From: Lineus longissimus
Taxonomy: Eukaryota; Nemertea; Pilidiophora; Heteronemertea; Lineidae
Assembly (NCBI RefSeq): GCF_910592395.1
Contig: NC_088319.1
Span: 9,302,001 to 9,366,000 of the forward strand
Direction of reading: 5' to 3'
DNA: 64,000 nucleotides
This document shows, one piece after another, positions 1 to 10,542 of this stretch. The notes below the pieces were generated by a model that ran no database searches, was not told where the DNA came from, and saw only the letters and a list, made by a program, of their open reading frames with translations. The position numbers and the translations under genes were made by a program. How positions within the stretch are numbered: position 1 is the stretch's first letter; the number at the start of each line of letters is the position of its first letter.

Positions 1-122
1 TTTTAGACACTTTATGTTCTGGACTTATTTTCTCGAGCTCGTCTGGTCTGAGGTCACCAAATTGCCTTTTCCCTGTCGCATTGGAAGGCGTGCAATTATT
101 GCCCCACACCGAATCACACTCC
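1..122 (-). CDS. Possible second coding exon of an unrecognised gene
   Basis: On the minus strand an AG acceptor (CATTAG just beyond position 122) is followed by an open segment that runs off the window edge. It would encode a peptide beginning AECDSVWGNNC and containing GDLRPDELEKI. Its phase matches the exon at 2375-2588, which ends with one spare base G: G plus CG gives GCG (Ala) and the frame stays open. I do not recognise the protein. The support is only the acceptor, the phase match and the open frame, so this could be chance. The next exon would lie outside the window. Confidence 0.25.
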
Positions 123-2374
123 GCTAATGTTTTTTGTTGACTCATAATCTACTTGTCTTGACCACAGCACTAATCTGCTCCCATTCATGCGTGACGAACA
201 ATTTGATCGTTGCTTGTGGCTCCAAGAATGCTATATGTACGTACATAGGTCTGACTATGTACAATGGCGCCTTGTTCGAAAGGAATGAAACCTTCCACAC
301 ATCTATGAAGGGAATTTTACTAGTCTTTACCCCGATATCTTACAATATCAGTGTCCTCACACAACTATAGTTCAATATGACCGAACACAATATCTCCCTA
401 GTTATCTCAATATTGAGAAAAAACTACTTTTGACAGCACTCGGAACTCAAGTTAACCGCCATGACTGTCGCTGCGCCCTCTATCCTAAATAATAATGAAA
501 ATACCGGTAATCACAATACAAATAATGACAAGTTCTAAGGGGTCCTATTTTAAAGTGTGTCCAGCTGCGACCAATTGTGTGCAGATGCGACCATTGATAA
601 TTTCACTGCTCAAACAACTTCAAGTAGTCAGCTGCTTATAGCTACTAATGACACTTTAGATATGATACGATATATGAGAAGTTGAAATAACCTTGTTTAA
701 AAATGGCCTGGGAATGTCATTATGGAGTGTCTTAGTATAAGATCTTCCTGGCATAAAATAAGCTAGGAAACAAAGGAATATTCACATACAATAATTGTTA
801 TGCTTATTTAATTGTTTTTTAGCGTTGGTCGCATCTGGACACTACTGGTCTTAAGTTGGACGCAAATAAGTATAGTCGGACTGGACCCAGTTCCAAGTAG
901 TCTACATGTAAGATTGGTTGTTGCTCAAAGTTGTAGAGATGTTTAATTTAGTTTTGGACGCAAAAGTGTAAAAATACAATTGAATAACTTATTGTATTAA
1001 CATGAACTGAAAAAGAAAGAAAGAATGTTTTTGATAGAAAAATGAAGTGACAAAATAATTTTGTCAGTTCTTTTGAAGCAGGTGTTGCTTTATCGAACAG
1101 ACCTCAACAACTATGTTAACTGAAAATACCTCAGTACACTTCAATGATAAGGCTGAAAGTAGAATTTAAGCCTTGCTAAAACGGCAATGTTTGACATTAT
1201 CAAACAGCGAAATTGAGGTAAAGGTAGCTGGTGAAAGAAGGTAGATTATGTCATTGTTTCCTATTCATATGGACTAGAATATACCCGTGGCGCGGGCTGT
1301 TCGAGGTATAAAAATCGGATTGTGTGGGTGCTGGTATGTTGTGGGTTTGGTGTAAATGGCGTGCTGGTTTGTGAGTAAAATCTCCGGGCGTCATCTATAT
1401 TTACGTCAATGGCGACAGTGGTATATTGATATTGATAGATGATATGTTACTCAGAGTCATAAAATTTCCACTGTTTTTCTGTGTAAAATGTCTCCAGTGT
1501 TGTTGTTGTTGCTAACAGTAAACTATGATGCGGCCTTACTGGAATCCCCTACTTACTTATACTTCTAACAACAACAACACACAACTGCTGCAACTACCAA
1601 CTGGAAGACATTTTTTCCTGCACCTTAGAGGCATAGTCGATTAATATTCATACTCATTTATATTCATGACGTCATTCTCAATTTTCATTGGTTCTTCCAA
1701 ATAAGGCTCGACGAATGAGCATCGATGATAAGTCTTCCGGCAACAAAATCACGTGCTTAGCGCAATGACAGTTCAGAAACATTTAGTACAGGGTAAACCA
1801 TAATGAATGTAACAAAATGAATGTTTTGGATTGTATATTATGGTCCGTATATCATGGTCCATTGGTCCAGGGCCAAATCTGCATGGAAAACATGAGGTCT
1901 CAGGGAGGAGGGGGGGGGGCAGTTCTCAGCCCACACTATTATTACAGGGCTTTGTACAGCCCTTCGAGTATAATACGCGGGGGAGGGGGGGGGGCTGGTG
2001 ATGCGAGTGGCGATGTGATGATCAATTCTGTTCTGGATGGACAAATAATTGCAAAACTTGCCCTTTCAATTAGTTGGACAGGACGTCATCATAGGCTACA
2101 TGTTGCCAGTAGGCATAATGTGGAAGAGAAGTGATATAAAAAAAGTATGTAGCCTAGGCCTGGCCTAGGCCTAGCCTAGCTAGTATATAGCCTAAACATG
2201 AGATTTTCTCCGCTAGGCCTACATGAAGCCTACCTATCTGGCTGTAACAATGCACATCATCATGACAATTGTCATAGCCAGCCTGCCTACACTGCATGTA
2301 AGTAGTCATCATACATACAGATGTCACACAGGACCACAGGCATGTACATCATGTACACGGTCTATACTACATAC
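123..2374. other. Presumed intron or intergenic DNA, no gene seen
   Basis: I see no convincing coding region on either strand. Visible structure: an imperfect inverted pair of GTTGTTGTTG and CAACAACAAC tracts around 1500-1580; a reversed copy of the CTGCACCTTAGAGGC module at 1610-1638, also found at 2644-2689, 9313-9358 and 9541-9590; two long G-runs at 1903-1919 and 1979-1994; and an AGGCCT-rich palindromic patch at 2148-2190. The short open frames around the G-runs are low-complexity artefacts. Confidence 0.5.
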
Positions 2375-2588
2375 CTTTCTGACTTGTATGTTGGCCGAAA
2401 TGATGGTCTAGTGCTTCGTGCCACACACTGAACTTGCATGCATTGGCAATTTCATACGACCGTATGACCTCCTTCATTCGATCTTTATCTTTAGAATACT
2501 CATGAACTTGAATAAGACCATGATATAAAGAAATATCATGATCCCAATAGGCCTGCCACTGAGGCTGAATGACAGGCTCTTCCGCCAT
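2375..2588 (-). CDS. First coding exon of an unrecognised host gene
   Basis: An ATG in the strong context CAAAATGGCGG opens a 71-codon exon starting MAEEPVIQPQWQAYW and ending HTSQK. It closes with a clean donor (AAAG/GTATGT) and one base left over. It is hydrophilic, with no signal peptide, membrane segment or family motif that I recognise. The residue mix, start context and donor look like a real first exon. A candidate second exon in matching phase lies at 1-122. The sequence upstream holds two CACGTG/TCACGTG sites and then the MULE transposon, so the insertion lies within about 110 bp of the start codon, in the likely 5' UTR or promoter. Confidence 0.5.
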
Positions 2589-2643
2589 TTTGAACTCCCG
2601 CGAAAAATGTGACAGATAAACAGTTTCACGTGTGTATCTATTT

Positions 2644-2689
2644 TTATAACTATGTCACGTGACTATGCCTCTAAGGTGCAGGAAAAAAT
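2644..2689 (+). repeat. Module with CACGTG that was the MULE target
   Basis: The module runs from TTATAACTATGTCACGTGAC to GCAGGAAAAAAT. It recurs at 9313-9358 and, less its first bases, at 9541-9590, with a reversed partial copy at 1610-1638. Its last nine bases, GGAAAAAAT, are duplicated on the far side of the MULE at 9294-9302. Without the MULE, two copies would sit in tandem at about 58-bp spacing. Confidence 0.75.
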
Positions 2690-2757
2690 GGGTTGGTTCT
2701 AAAAGCGGCATTGGCACTGACATTGGCATTGGCATTGGCATTGGCAATCTGCCAAAT
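2690..2757 (+). repeat. Left terminal inverted repeat of the MULE
   Basis: It has 68 bases identical in reverse complement to 9226-9293. It starts GGGTTGGTTCTAAAAGCGGC and then becomes a run of GGCATT hexamers (2708-2746) before ending in AATCTGCCAAAT. A short tandem array inside a TIR is unusual and could be a repeated transposase-binding site (inference). Confidence 0.9.
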
Positions 2758-3904
2758 GAGTAGCAAATATGGAAGTTTGATAAGCTGCAGACCATACGGG
2801 CAACATCCTTCGTAAGGCTTATTACAGAGCTGCCCAAAATAATTCAAAGACTACTTGCTCGCTCAGGGGAGTTGGTGTAACAATAATAATGACTAATAAT
2901 AATGACTATGAACTATAGTTGTCTGTTGAGCCATATAACCCTGAAGGCTATTTACAGGAGTATCAAAGAAGGGATGAGCCATGAAGTAGGGGAAAACGCT
3001 TTATACCCTTCTACTAACGCGGCTCTAACTAACCCTACTTCCTAGGCTTATCCCTTCTTCAAGGCCCGCTTAGTTTAAGGCCCTCTACCCCTGCAGGCAG
3101 ACTCTGGGAGTCTCCTTCTCAACCATGGACTTTTGTCCGAGGAATGACTGCGTGTACCTGTAGCCTGTAGTAAAAATGTAGTGCAAAAAACCCAATGGTT
3201 ATTTCATCCTTTTGTGGGAACTGCCAGCTATGATGCCATTGATTCAGTAGGATGTCTGGGACCTTCCTCTCATGACTGGTGTTGACTTGGAAGGAAATTC
3301 CATTCTAGTAGGCATGGATATAGATGGAGAACCGAGAATTGAACTTTGACCTCGCATTTATTATAATGAGGGGGCAATGAATCCACCAACTTTCAGAGCA
3401 GCAAGATCGATATGGGGGCATCGATCAGTTTTGTGAACTTCTGGTCCTTGATAGTCTTCAATGACCTGCCTGAAAGGAGTCGTCAGTGAATTGAAGAGTT
3501 CTTCTAACATAGTACAAATAAAAACCAACGATTTATATTCAATAAACAAATAAATTTTATTTTGATCAGAACATCTTGAGCAATTGTTGTTTTTTTTACA
3601 TCGATTGGTTTATCATTTTGGCATAATTGATAAAAGGGTTTGTTTACAGTTGTGTTGTAACCCAACGGCTTGTATGCACTGGCTTTGACTAAGAGTGTGT
3701 AAAGCTCACAATTGACTTCAACCTGTTGGTGCATCACCATATTGGGTTAAAACATGATCAGAATTGACTAAGACGAATATTGCACCAAACCAAAGAAAAT
3801 CTTTCTGAGTTACCCTGTACAATAATAAAACAGCTGTCAAAGAACTAAAACACATCATATCAAAAATAAACTTCTATACACTGTAGTAATCCCGCAGAAG
3901 AGTA
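2758..3904. other. MULE interior, no recognised gene
   Basis: Between the left TIR and the nested pogo element I see no recognisable gene. Two short minus-strand open frames at 3361-3740 show no motif and lack clear splice sites. This could be 3' untranslated sequence of the minus-strand transposase gene. Confidence 0.5.
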
Positions 3905-5682
3905 CCGTATTTGATGGTGTATAAGTCGCATGGGTGTATAAGTCGCACCCCCAACTTTGGCTCCAAAAGTTTATGTAAAATGTTTTTTGCCACTTACCAA
4001 GTCTAACATAACTATTTCATGAGTTCCATGGCGAAAGGCCTATTCCAAATTGTCTGAATCAAATCCCTCGAATTCTGAATCGTCATCGTAGCCATCAAAC
4101 GCCTGAATACGTTGAGAATCGGTAATGTCATTGTCACTATCCATGCTCTCCTGATCCTGGTCGGCTGCCTCGAACGCATGCAGGCGGTCTTGATCCGTGA
4201 CATTTTCATTCTCGTCAGGGTCCATGTCTCTCCACAGCCAGTCGTCCTGAACTCCGTCTAGTGCATTTGATATGCCCGTCTTCAAAAAGGACTTTCGAAC
4301 GATTCCGGCGTCAACTTTATCCCATGCCCGACTCACCCAAGCACAAATGATTCCTGGCGATGCTGCCCGCATTTTCCCCGTTGCCGTGAACGTGTGGTCA
4401 TCATCACTCTGCATCCAAGACTCCCATTCGTATCGAAGTGCATCTTTGAAAGGTTTAGTGAGACTAACATCAATTGGCTGAAGGAGTTTGGTACACCCCC
4501 CTCGAATGACTGCACAGTGTGTGTTACGCCGTTCACGAAGGTTTTGCTTTGCCGAATCAACAAGGTGTGCCCGCATGCTGTCAAACACAAGCAAACTCAA
4601 GTCATTTCTTATTCCACCGGGCCTCCTGCGCCAGATTTCCGATATCCACACATTCATCATGTTCTCATCCATCCACCCTTTAGCTTGTACTTGCACATTC
4701 ACTGTGACCGGAAAATTATCCCTGGGCATAGTTTTACGCTTGAATATAATCATCGGTTTCAATTTAGTGCCATCTGCCATGCAGGCAAGAACAACAGTAA
4801 AGTGAGTTTTCTCATGATCGGTGGTTTTCACAGCAATAGTTTTATCGCCTTTTTTGTGCACAGTATGATTCATTGGAATGTCAAATGTGCAAGGGGTTTC
4901 ATCCATGTTCCCAGTGCAAGAGATCAAGTATCCGTGCTGCCTACGCATCCGTATAACAAATCGATGAAAACTGATAACTTTATCGTCAAGGTCAGCTGGA
5001 AGGGCTTGCGCGAGTGTGGTTCTGGTCCGAATGACAAGGTCGTGCCGTTTCATAAAACAGTAGCACCAACCCTCACTGCCGATGAATTCATCCCTTATAT
5101 CCTCATATGCTTCATCATGCCTAACATCATGCCAGTTAGTGCTTTTTGACGGATCATGATAGTGTTCACCGAGCGTCCAGAATCTCGTAAATCCGTAACC
5201 CATCCGACAAGTTCTCGTTCCAATTCTGGCCAGAGGGCATCCTTCCCGCGCCTTGCTCGTTTTTTTCTCGGCATTTCTTTGATGGTGTCCTGATTCCTGC
5301 GCCAATCACGCACCAGTTTCTCACTTACTGCATACTGCCGACCAGCAGCCCGATTCCCGCCATTCTCCTCTGCATACTTGACCACTTCTAGCTTGAATTT
5401 CCCGGTATAACTGAATCTTTTCGGCATTTTTGCTATTGTAAACCACTCGACCATGCGTGTGTGCAATACAATACAAGTGTGACCTTGATCTCTTGCGTGC
5501 TATCATTTGGCGCGCTGTGATTGCTACGTGGGGCTCCCGATGGGGGATTTTTTGGATTGCGTCATTTCGCCGTTCACGGGGCCTTTGGTGTATAAGTCGC
5601 ACTTCCGTATATAGGTCGCACCCCCCACTTCGGCAAAATTTTTCAATGTAAAAAGGTGCGACTTATACACCATCAAATACGG
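3905..5682 (-). mobile_element. pogo/Tigger DNA transposon nested in the MULE
   Basis: The 1778-bp element has 26-bp perfect terminal inverted repeats (3905-3930 and 5657-5682) starting CCGTATTTGATGGTGTATAA. TA dinucleotides at 3903-3904 and 5683-5684 fit the TA target duplication of the Tc1/mariner/pogo superfamily. The motif GGTGTATAAGTCGCA is repeated in tandem inside each end (near 3930-3948 and 5587-5620). The transposase reads on the minus strand. Perfect TIRs suggest modest age. Confidence 0.92.
4040..5427 (-). pseudogene. pogo/Tigger transposase (DDE_1), frameshifted
   Basis: The likely start is the ATG at 5427 (MPKRFSYTGKFKLEVV), which opens a Psq/CENP-B-type helix-turn-helix region with RDSGRSVNTIMIR at its end. 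The frame then breaks near 5110 and the DDE_1 catalytic domain continues in another frame to the stop at 4040. The acidic triad is visible as GNMDETP (D1), LLVFDSMRAHL (D2) and LLQPIDVSLTKPFK (D3). An Asp/Glu-rich tail follows. The family cuts and pastes at TA sites in the nucleus. About 460 residues fits Tigger transposases. One single-base indel separates DNA-binding and catalytic halves, so the protein is not made intact unless the indel is a sequence error. Confidence 0.85.
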
Positions 5683-6410
5683 TATTCAAATGGCTCTCAA
5701 GTTTCTACAACTTGTAATCTTGTACATGTAGGAATCACCTCAGTAATAATTTTCCAAGTTTGATTAGTATTCCCAATTGGTCTCTGTGAAGGAAAAGCAG
5801 ACCTACATTGTACATGTACATTCTCCTACAGGATTCTAGAGTAACAAGATCAGCAGTTGGCTTAAAACAATGATATAATTCCATACTACAAATGGACGAT
5901 AGATTACATAAGAATATAAGGAGACCCAAATGAGGTTGAAGCAATAAACTGACAGACCTGGGTTGCAGGAAGTTTTTCTCAGATCCTGGCATGCCTGGAA
6001 GAAGCTTACCGACCAATATCAGATTTGCTTGTGCATATTTTGGAACAACCTCTATTTAACATAGTATTCATTCAGTTCTTGGACAGCAGAAAAGAAACTA
6101 ACTGGTACCATAAATTGATACATGCAAGTGAACCTTTAGTATTCATTTGCCTCACAAAAACAAGAGTAAACATACCACATTATACTGGTTGTACCTGCTA
6201 TATACGTACTGTTAGAACTAGGTTACGTACTACTGATGTGGAATTTTGACATTGAACTCTTCACCCAACACCTTCTTTACACTATCTGTGAGAACACCAG
6301 CAGTAAAAATGAATTTGTTCACTGTGAAGGACGGGTACCCACGCACAATACAATTTCGCAGAAAGTGGTAGAATTTATTGTTGGATGCTCCCAGATTCCA
6401 CATCGTCCTA
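5683..6410. other. MULE interior after the transposase stop
   Basis: No independent gene is recognised. A minus-strand open frame at 6230-6433 overlaps the end of the transposase reading frame in another frame and could be its true C-terminus after a frameshift. It has no motif I can name. Confidence 0.4.
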
Positions 6411-9042
6411 TTACAATTCGGATTCTCTTTCACTTGTTGATGCCTTGAAAAAGTCTACCGTGCTGACTTTCAAATGCGAGTACTCAGGCCTTAACCTCCA
6501 TTTCCCTTTACCAATAAAGGCTTCCTCTACATTATTTCTTTGTTCATTTACACACCTCTTCAGTTGGTTAATAAACATATCTACATCATTTTGCTGGAAG
6601 TTCATGAAACGCCTCAAGATGTCATTTGCTGACTCTTGAGCATTTTGACTGTAGACCTTAGTCTCGACACCAACTTCCCGTAACTTGTATACAAGCATGT
6701 GTACAACCTTGGCAAAATATTGTTCAAATATCTGTTTAAAGCTACACTTCAAACCAGCATCAGCCTCTAGCTTATCCCACTGTTTTCCTAGCTTTTCAAC
6801 CTCTCTACTGAAATCTACCTCACTGCAGTGAATTAGACCACCACCAGACTGGCTGTCAGATCCAAAAATATCATGGATAATTTTGTTTTGGATAACCTTT
6901 GGGTACGAGTGCTTAAGAAACATGCACTGAATATTTTTCACAACATGTTCCTTGCACCTAAAGTGCACAGCGAATGGGAACTCCCATGACAAGGCATTAT
7001 AAATGGCTTTTTCACCATCAGTGCCATAACTCTTCAAGTTATTTTTGAGTGTGGGTTTGGCAGATGTCATTGACTGGAAGAACTTGAGAAAAGTACCAAA
7101 GTCCTTGACTTTGTGGACCATTACTGGACCAATCATTACAGGACTAGTTAACCCATCCTCGGAAACAAGATGAAGGTGCCGGTGAGATGTTACACACAAA
7201 TAGAAGGGTCCAAATTTGAATGTGACATCCACACCCAGTACATCACACGATGAGCCTGTACAAAATTTCTGAATGTTATCAAGCTGCCATTCATTAAACA
7301 GGTATACAACAGGCTGGCCTTTTTTTCCATCAGCATCACCAGTGGACACACTACTCACACCTTGAATAAACCGCTCTTTCTGCTCTTTTTGCATAACTAT
7401 TACATTTTCAAGGGGATCAGCACTCTTAGCAGGTTTCACCTGTTGTTTTAACTTTTTAGCCTGATTCACATTTCTCGGCAAACTTCCCAAAGATGTGGCA
7501 TTTAAAAGGCCACCAGCCGATTCATTTACACCAAAAAGTGCACTCTTGTTGTTATCAATGGCGATTTTTTTCTTTAATTTCTGAATTACACTTGGCATGG
7601 TTCTTGCATAAGGTGTTTGTTGTTTTGTACACTTTCCATGAGGTTTGGGAACAACATCATGTTCCTCGCCGGAAAATGAATACCTCACAAATACAATTTT
7701 CTCTGCTTTACCACTATGATCTTTAAGATCTGCAATCACCTTTGTTAAATCTGGTGATGACTTGTTGCGGTATGACCGCTTGGTGAACGTATGGCAAGAG
7801 CCATCACTGTTACTTGCAACCTGACAAACATGTTCGCCATTGATAACAATGTGCTTTGTGTCATAAGTTTTCATCAAAACCCATGCCCCCATGTCATCAC
7901 ATCATAGGTCCTCAGGACAACCCAAAGAATGGCTATCAATCAGGAACGTACAATTCTTATTGATATGAACCGGTACTGTCTTGCACACATATTTCATCTT
8001 GGTAGTACAGTCCAGAATCAAACTGACAATTGAAGAAGAGTCTGTTCTCTTCTTGTTACATGTGTAGGGGAGTATAGGAAAGTCCTCATTGTCATGAAGG
8101 TATGAGGTCTCATCAGAAGCAGACACCTCTACATCAGAGTCAGATGAAAGCAACACAACATCATCAGTTTCTGTCTTTACGTATGCTTGAGCTTCCTCTG
8201 GTTGAACACTTGCAACAGAGGTTGTTATCTGTTCTTCATTCTCCAGACGATCCCTGGCCTTGAAATCTTCTATGATGTCGTCAAGACTGAAATAAAACGG
8301 GGGAAATTAGGAGAAAAATCAAAGTGGTGGGTCCTCATAAGGAACGTGTGCTGATTATTCTTACCTATCAATGTCTATCGGTTCACTTTTGTTGCCCAAT
8401 TGTTGGAGTGTTTTTGATTCACATTTGGGTTTTTTCTGCGTGCAGGCTTCAGGTCTGGCAGCTCATCGGAATCTAAATCAAAACACAAAGTCCTGTGTGC
8501 ATCGAGTTTCTTCCTCTTTGGCTTTGAGCATATGCTTGGCTCACTGTTACTCACGGTTACTTCATAGCGAGCTCTTCCGATTCTGAAAAAAGGAACCAAG
8601 GTTTAGACTGCTGGTGTCATCATGTCCACAGGAACACAGGGGTCACCCTAGAGGTCGTTCATTTAGTACGCACCTTTTTCAGATTTTCAGGACCCTTCAC
8701 TAGCCCCCCCCCCCCCCGGGCCAATACGCAAAAAAGGCCTACCGCGTACGCAAATGACATCCTATGTTATTGACCCCCTCTCCGATCCCGCTCGGCATGC
8801 TTAGATGCGCAAGTACTATTTATTTATGAAGCAGCAGCAGCATCAGCACGCCGGCAGAACTTAGAAGCCTGCATGCCGGACGCCAGCATCACTTTTGTGC
8901 AAAATTTGGTCTCCTAGTACGGTAGGAGGCCTAAATGACTACATCAACTGTAACTATACCTTTTGTTACTCATCTGTAATTCATAATAACGTCGGTAGAA
9001 ACCCGGTGACTTCTCGGGGCTCGCCTCCATGTCTTCGGCCAT
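6411..9042 (-). pseudogene. MULE-like transposase gene with introns, broken
   Basis: Exon 1 is 8960-9042 (start MAEDMEASPEK, donor AG/GTATAG). Exon 2 is about 8366-8581 (acceptor TTTTTTCAG/AATC, donor GATAG/GTAAGAA). A long exon runs from 8288 to 6411. The junction reads EPIDIDSLDDIIEDF in phase. The main part has GEEHDVVPKPHGKC, then CDVLGVDVTFKFGPFYLC (first catalytic Asp), KSYGTDGEKAIYNAL (second) and FAVHFRCKEHVVKNIQ, a pattern I know from MULE-domain proteins of Hydra and other invertebrates. Breaks: a frameshift near 8440 in exon 2, an in-frame TGA at 7902-7904, and perhaps a frameshift near 6420. It is the only recognisable MULE protein inside the 68-bp TIRs, so it is the presumed source of activity for this family. 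Confidence 0.8.
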
Positions 9043-9225
9043 GCTTTCTTTTCCCGCGTGTGACGTCATCAGGTCGGCGGCAGACCAGGTGCCCACATGT
9101 ACATATAAATGTAAAACATAGTCGGGAAATCTTTCAATATAATTTTTGGTGTTACTTCTCCGATCTAAAGAATATTCATGAACAATGGTCACTAATAAAT
9201 GGTGTTATTTTGGTGTTATTTCGAA

Positions 9226-9293
9226 ATTTGGCAGATTGCCAATGCCAATGCCAATGCCAATGTCAGTGCCAATGCCGCTTTTAGAACCAACCC
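9226..9293 (-). repeat. Right terminal inverted repeat of the MULE
   Basis: This is the exact inverse of 2690-2757 over 68 bases, including the internal GGCATT/AATGCC hexamer array. It is followed at once by the second copy of the 9-bp TSD (9294-9302). Confidence 0.9.
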
Positions 9294-9321
9294 GGAAAAA
9301 ATGCCTACCCATTTATAACTA

Positions 9322-9777
9322 TGTCACGTGACTATGCCTCTAAGGTGCAGGAAAAAATGCCTACCGTGATCATGAAAACTGGACTACAAAATGCATGATA
9401 TTGTCGCAATGACGTTATTCAAAGTACTCAAACATACCTATTAACCTCCCTTGTGTAAAACTACATATTGTCAGTTGATCATGGATGTCAGTAGAGGTAA
9501 AACCAGGCTTATTAAGGCGTTCAACGCTAGTGCAACTCGTCAATAGTGATGTCACGTGACTATGCCTCTAAGGTGCAGGAAAAAATGCCTACCGTGATCA
9601 TGAAAACTGGACTACAAAATGCATGATATTGTCGCAATGACTTTATTCAAAGTACTCAAACATACCTATTAACCTCACTTGTGTAAAACTACATCATGTC
9701 AGTTGATAATGGATGACAGTAGAGGTAAAACCAGGCTTATTAAGGCGTTCAACGCTAAGTGCAACTCGTCAATTATA
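9322..9777 (+). repeat. Tandem duplication, two 228-bp units
   Basis: The units 9322-9549 and 9550-9777 are nearly identical, both starting at the TCACGTGACTATGCC module and ending near CAACTCGTCAAT. Differences are scattered single bases. No coding potential is visible. Confidence 0.85.
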
Positions 9778-9869
9778 ATAGTAGATGAGGTTTGCGAATT
9801 GAAAACAACAGCTGGATTTATACACCTTTCAATTACTTTACATTACAAGGTGTTTAGGAAACATCCAGA

Positions 9870-10542
9870 TTACTGGACTATTTTTGTGACAACGTTTTCG
9901 TGATGATTGAATGAGACTGAAGAAATGGTGTCTATGTTCAGGGCAAATTCTTCCATTTCATCTGAGGTGACAGTGTTGTTGAAAATGAAGCTTTGGGATT
10001 TGAGGAATGGCATAAAAGTATCTTGAAATGCTGTGAGCTTATATAGATGGCTTGGCTCAGAATCAGGCAGAAAATCAATTTTGGCTTTGATGGTAGTTAC
10101 AGCATCAGTGGAACGTTGTCTCATGTCACTTTTTGTGCACTTAAATGTTGGAGCCATCAAATCATTGTTGTTAATTGTGACCTTGCACTGTTTACACATT
10201 TTACGAGTAACAATGCCTATTTGTTTGATTGTGACATTTTCAATGGTTGTTGTTGTCGACTCGAGTTTTGAAACACTGACATCAAAAAAAATTTCTGATG
10301 TTGTGATTGTTGTGGTGGGAGTTGTTGTCAGGATCCTTGGTTTAAAGCCCCTTGTTTTGAGATTGGTAAATGAATAAACTTTATCATTTTGCACTTTTCC
10401 AATGAGTTCATTCCAGAGTCTGACTTTCATGGTACCAGTGTTATCTCCTATGAGGATTTCCTGGAGTTCCACAGGCTTGCCGTATATTTCTTTTGTTTCG
10501 ATGTCTTCAGAAATGTTGAGTACTTTTGCAATGACATTTATC
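9870..10542 (-). CDS. RPA1-like single-strand DNA-binding protein, copy 1 (partial)
   Basis: The exon begins after a TAATTTCAG acceptor at about 10543 and encodes INVIAKVLNISEDIETKEIY, then LIGDNTGTMKVRLWNELIG, an OB-fold pattern of replication protein A large subunits. A Thr-rich stretch TTTPTTTITT and a treble-clef-like zinc region starting CKQC follow. The second cysteine pair seems degraded (one Cys, in KCTKSDMR) compared with CPMC in copy 2. The tail is LYKLTAFQDTFMPFL. RPA-like proteins of this kind are carried by Helitron transposons in plants and animals, where they probably bind single-stranded DNA during rolling-circle transfer (family knowledge). Upstream exons were not resolved. 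No Rep/helicase is next to it. Confidence 0.65.

Larger units (their letters stand above)
2681..9302 (-). mobile_element. MULE-type DNA transposon, 6.6 kb, with TIRs and 9-bp TSD
   Basis: The element proper is 2690-9293. Its ends are 68-bp perfect inverted repeats (2690-2757 and 9226-9293) beginning GGGTTGGTTC. Identical 9-bp direct repeats GGAAAAAAT flank it at 2681-2689 and 9294-9302; a 9-bp duplication is typical of Mutator-like elements. A MULE-type transposase gene lies inside on the minus strand (6411-9042). A pogo/Tigger element (3905-5682) is nested within, so about 1.8 kb of the length is later cargo. The transposase carries a stop and frameshifts, so this copy is probably immobile unless helped in trans, although the perfect TIRs argue for a fairly recent insertion. 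Confidence 0.88.

Noticed and set aside
1817-2134. Gly-rich short ORFs on both strands
   Set aside because: They exist because of the G-runs and have no start context, splice sites or family motif.
4394-5149. 251-codon plus-strand open frame
   Set aside because: It is antisense to the pogo transposase catalytic domain and has no motif of its own.
8895-9284. Plus-strand ORF ending in Gln-Cys repeats
   Set aside because: The repeat is the AATGCC array of the MULE TIR read in translation, antisense to the real exon 1.
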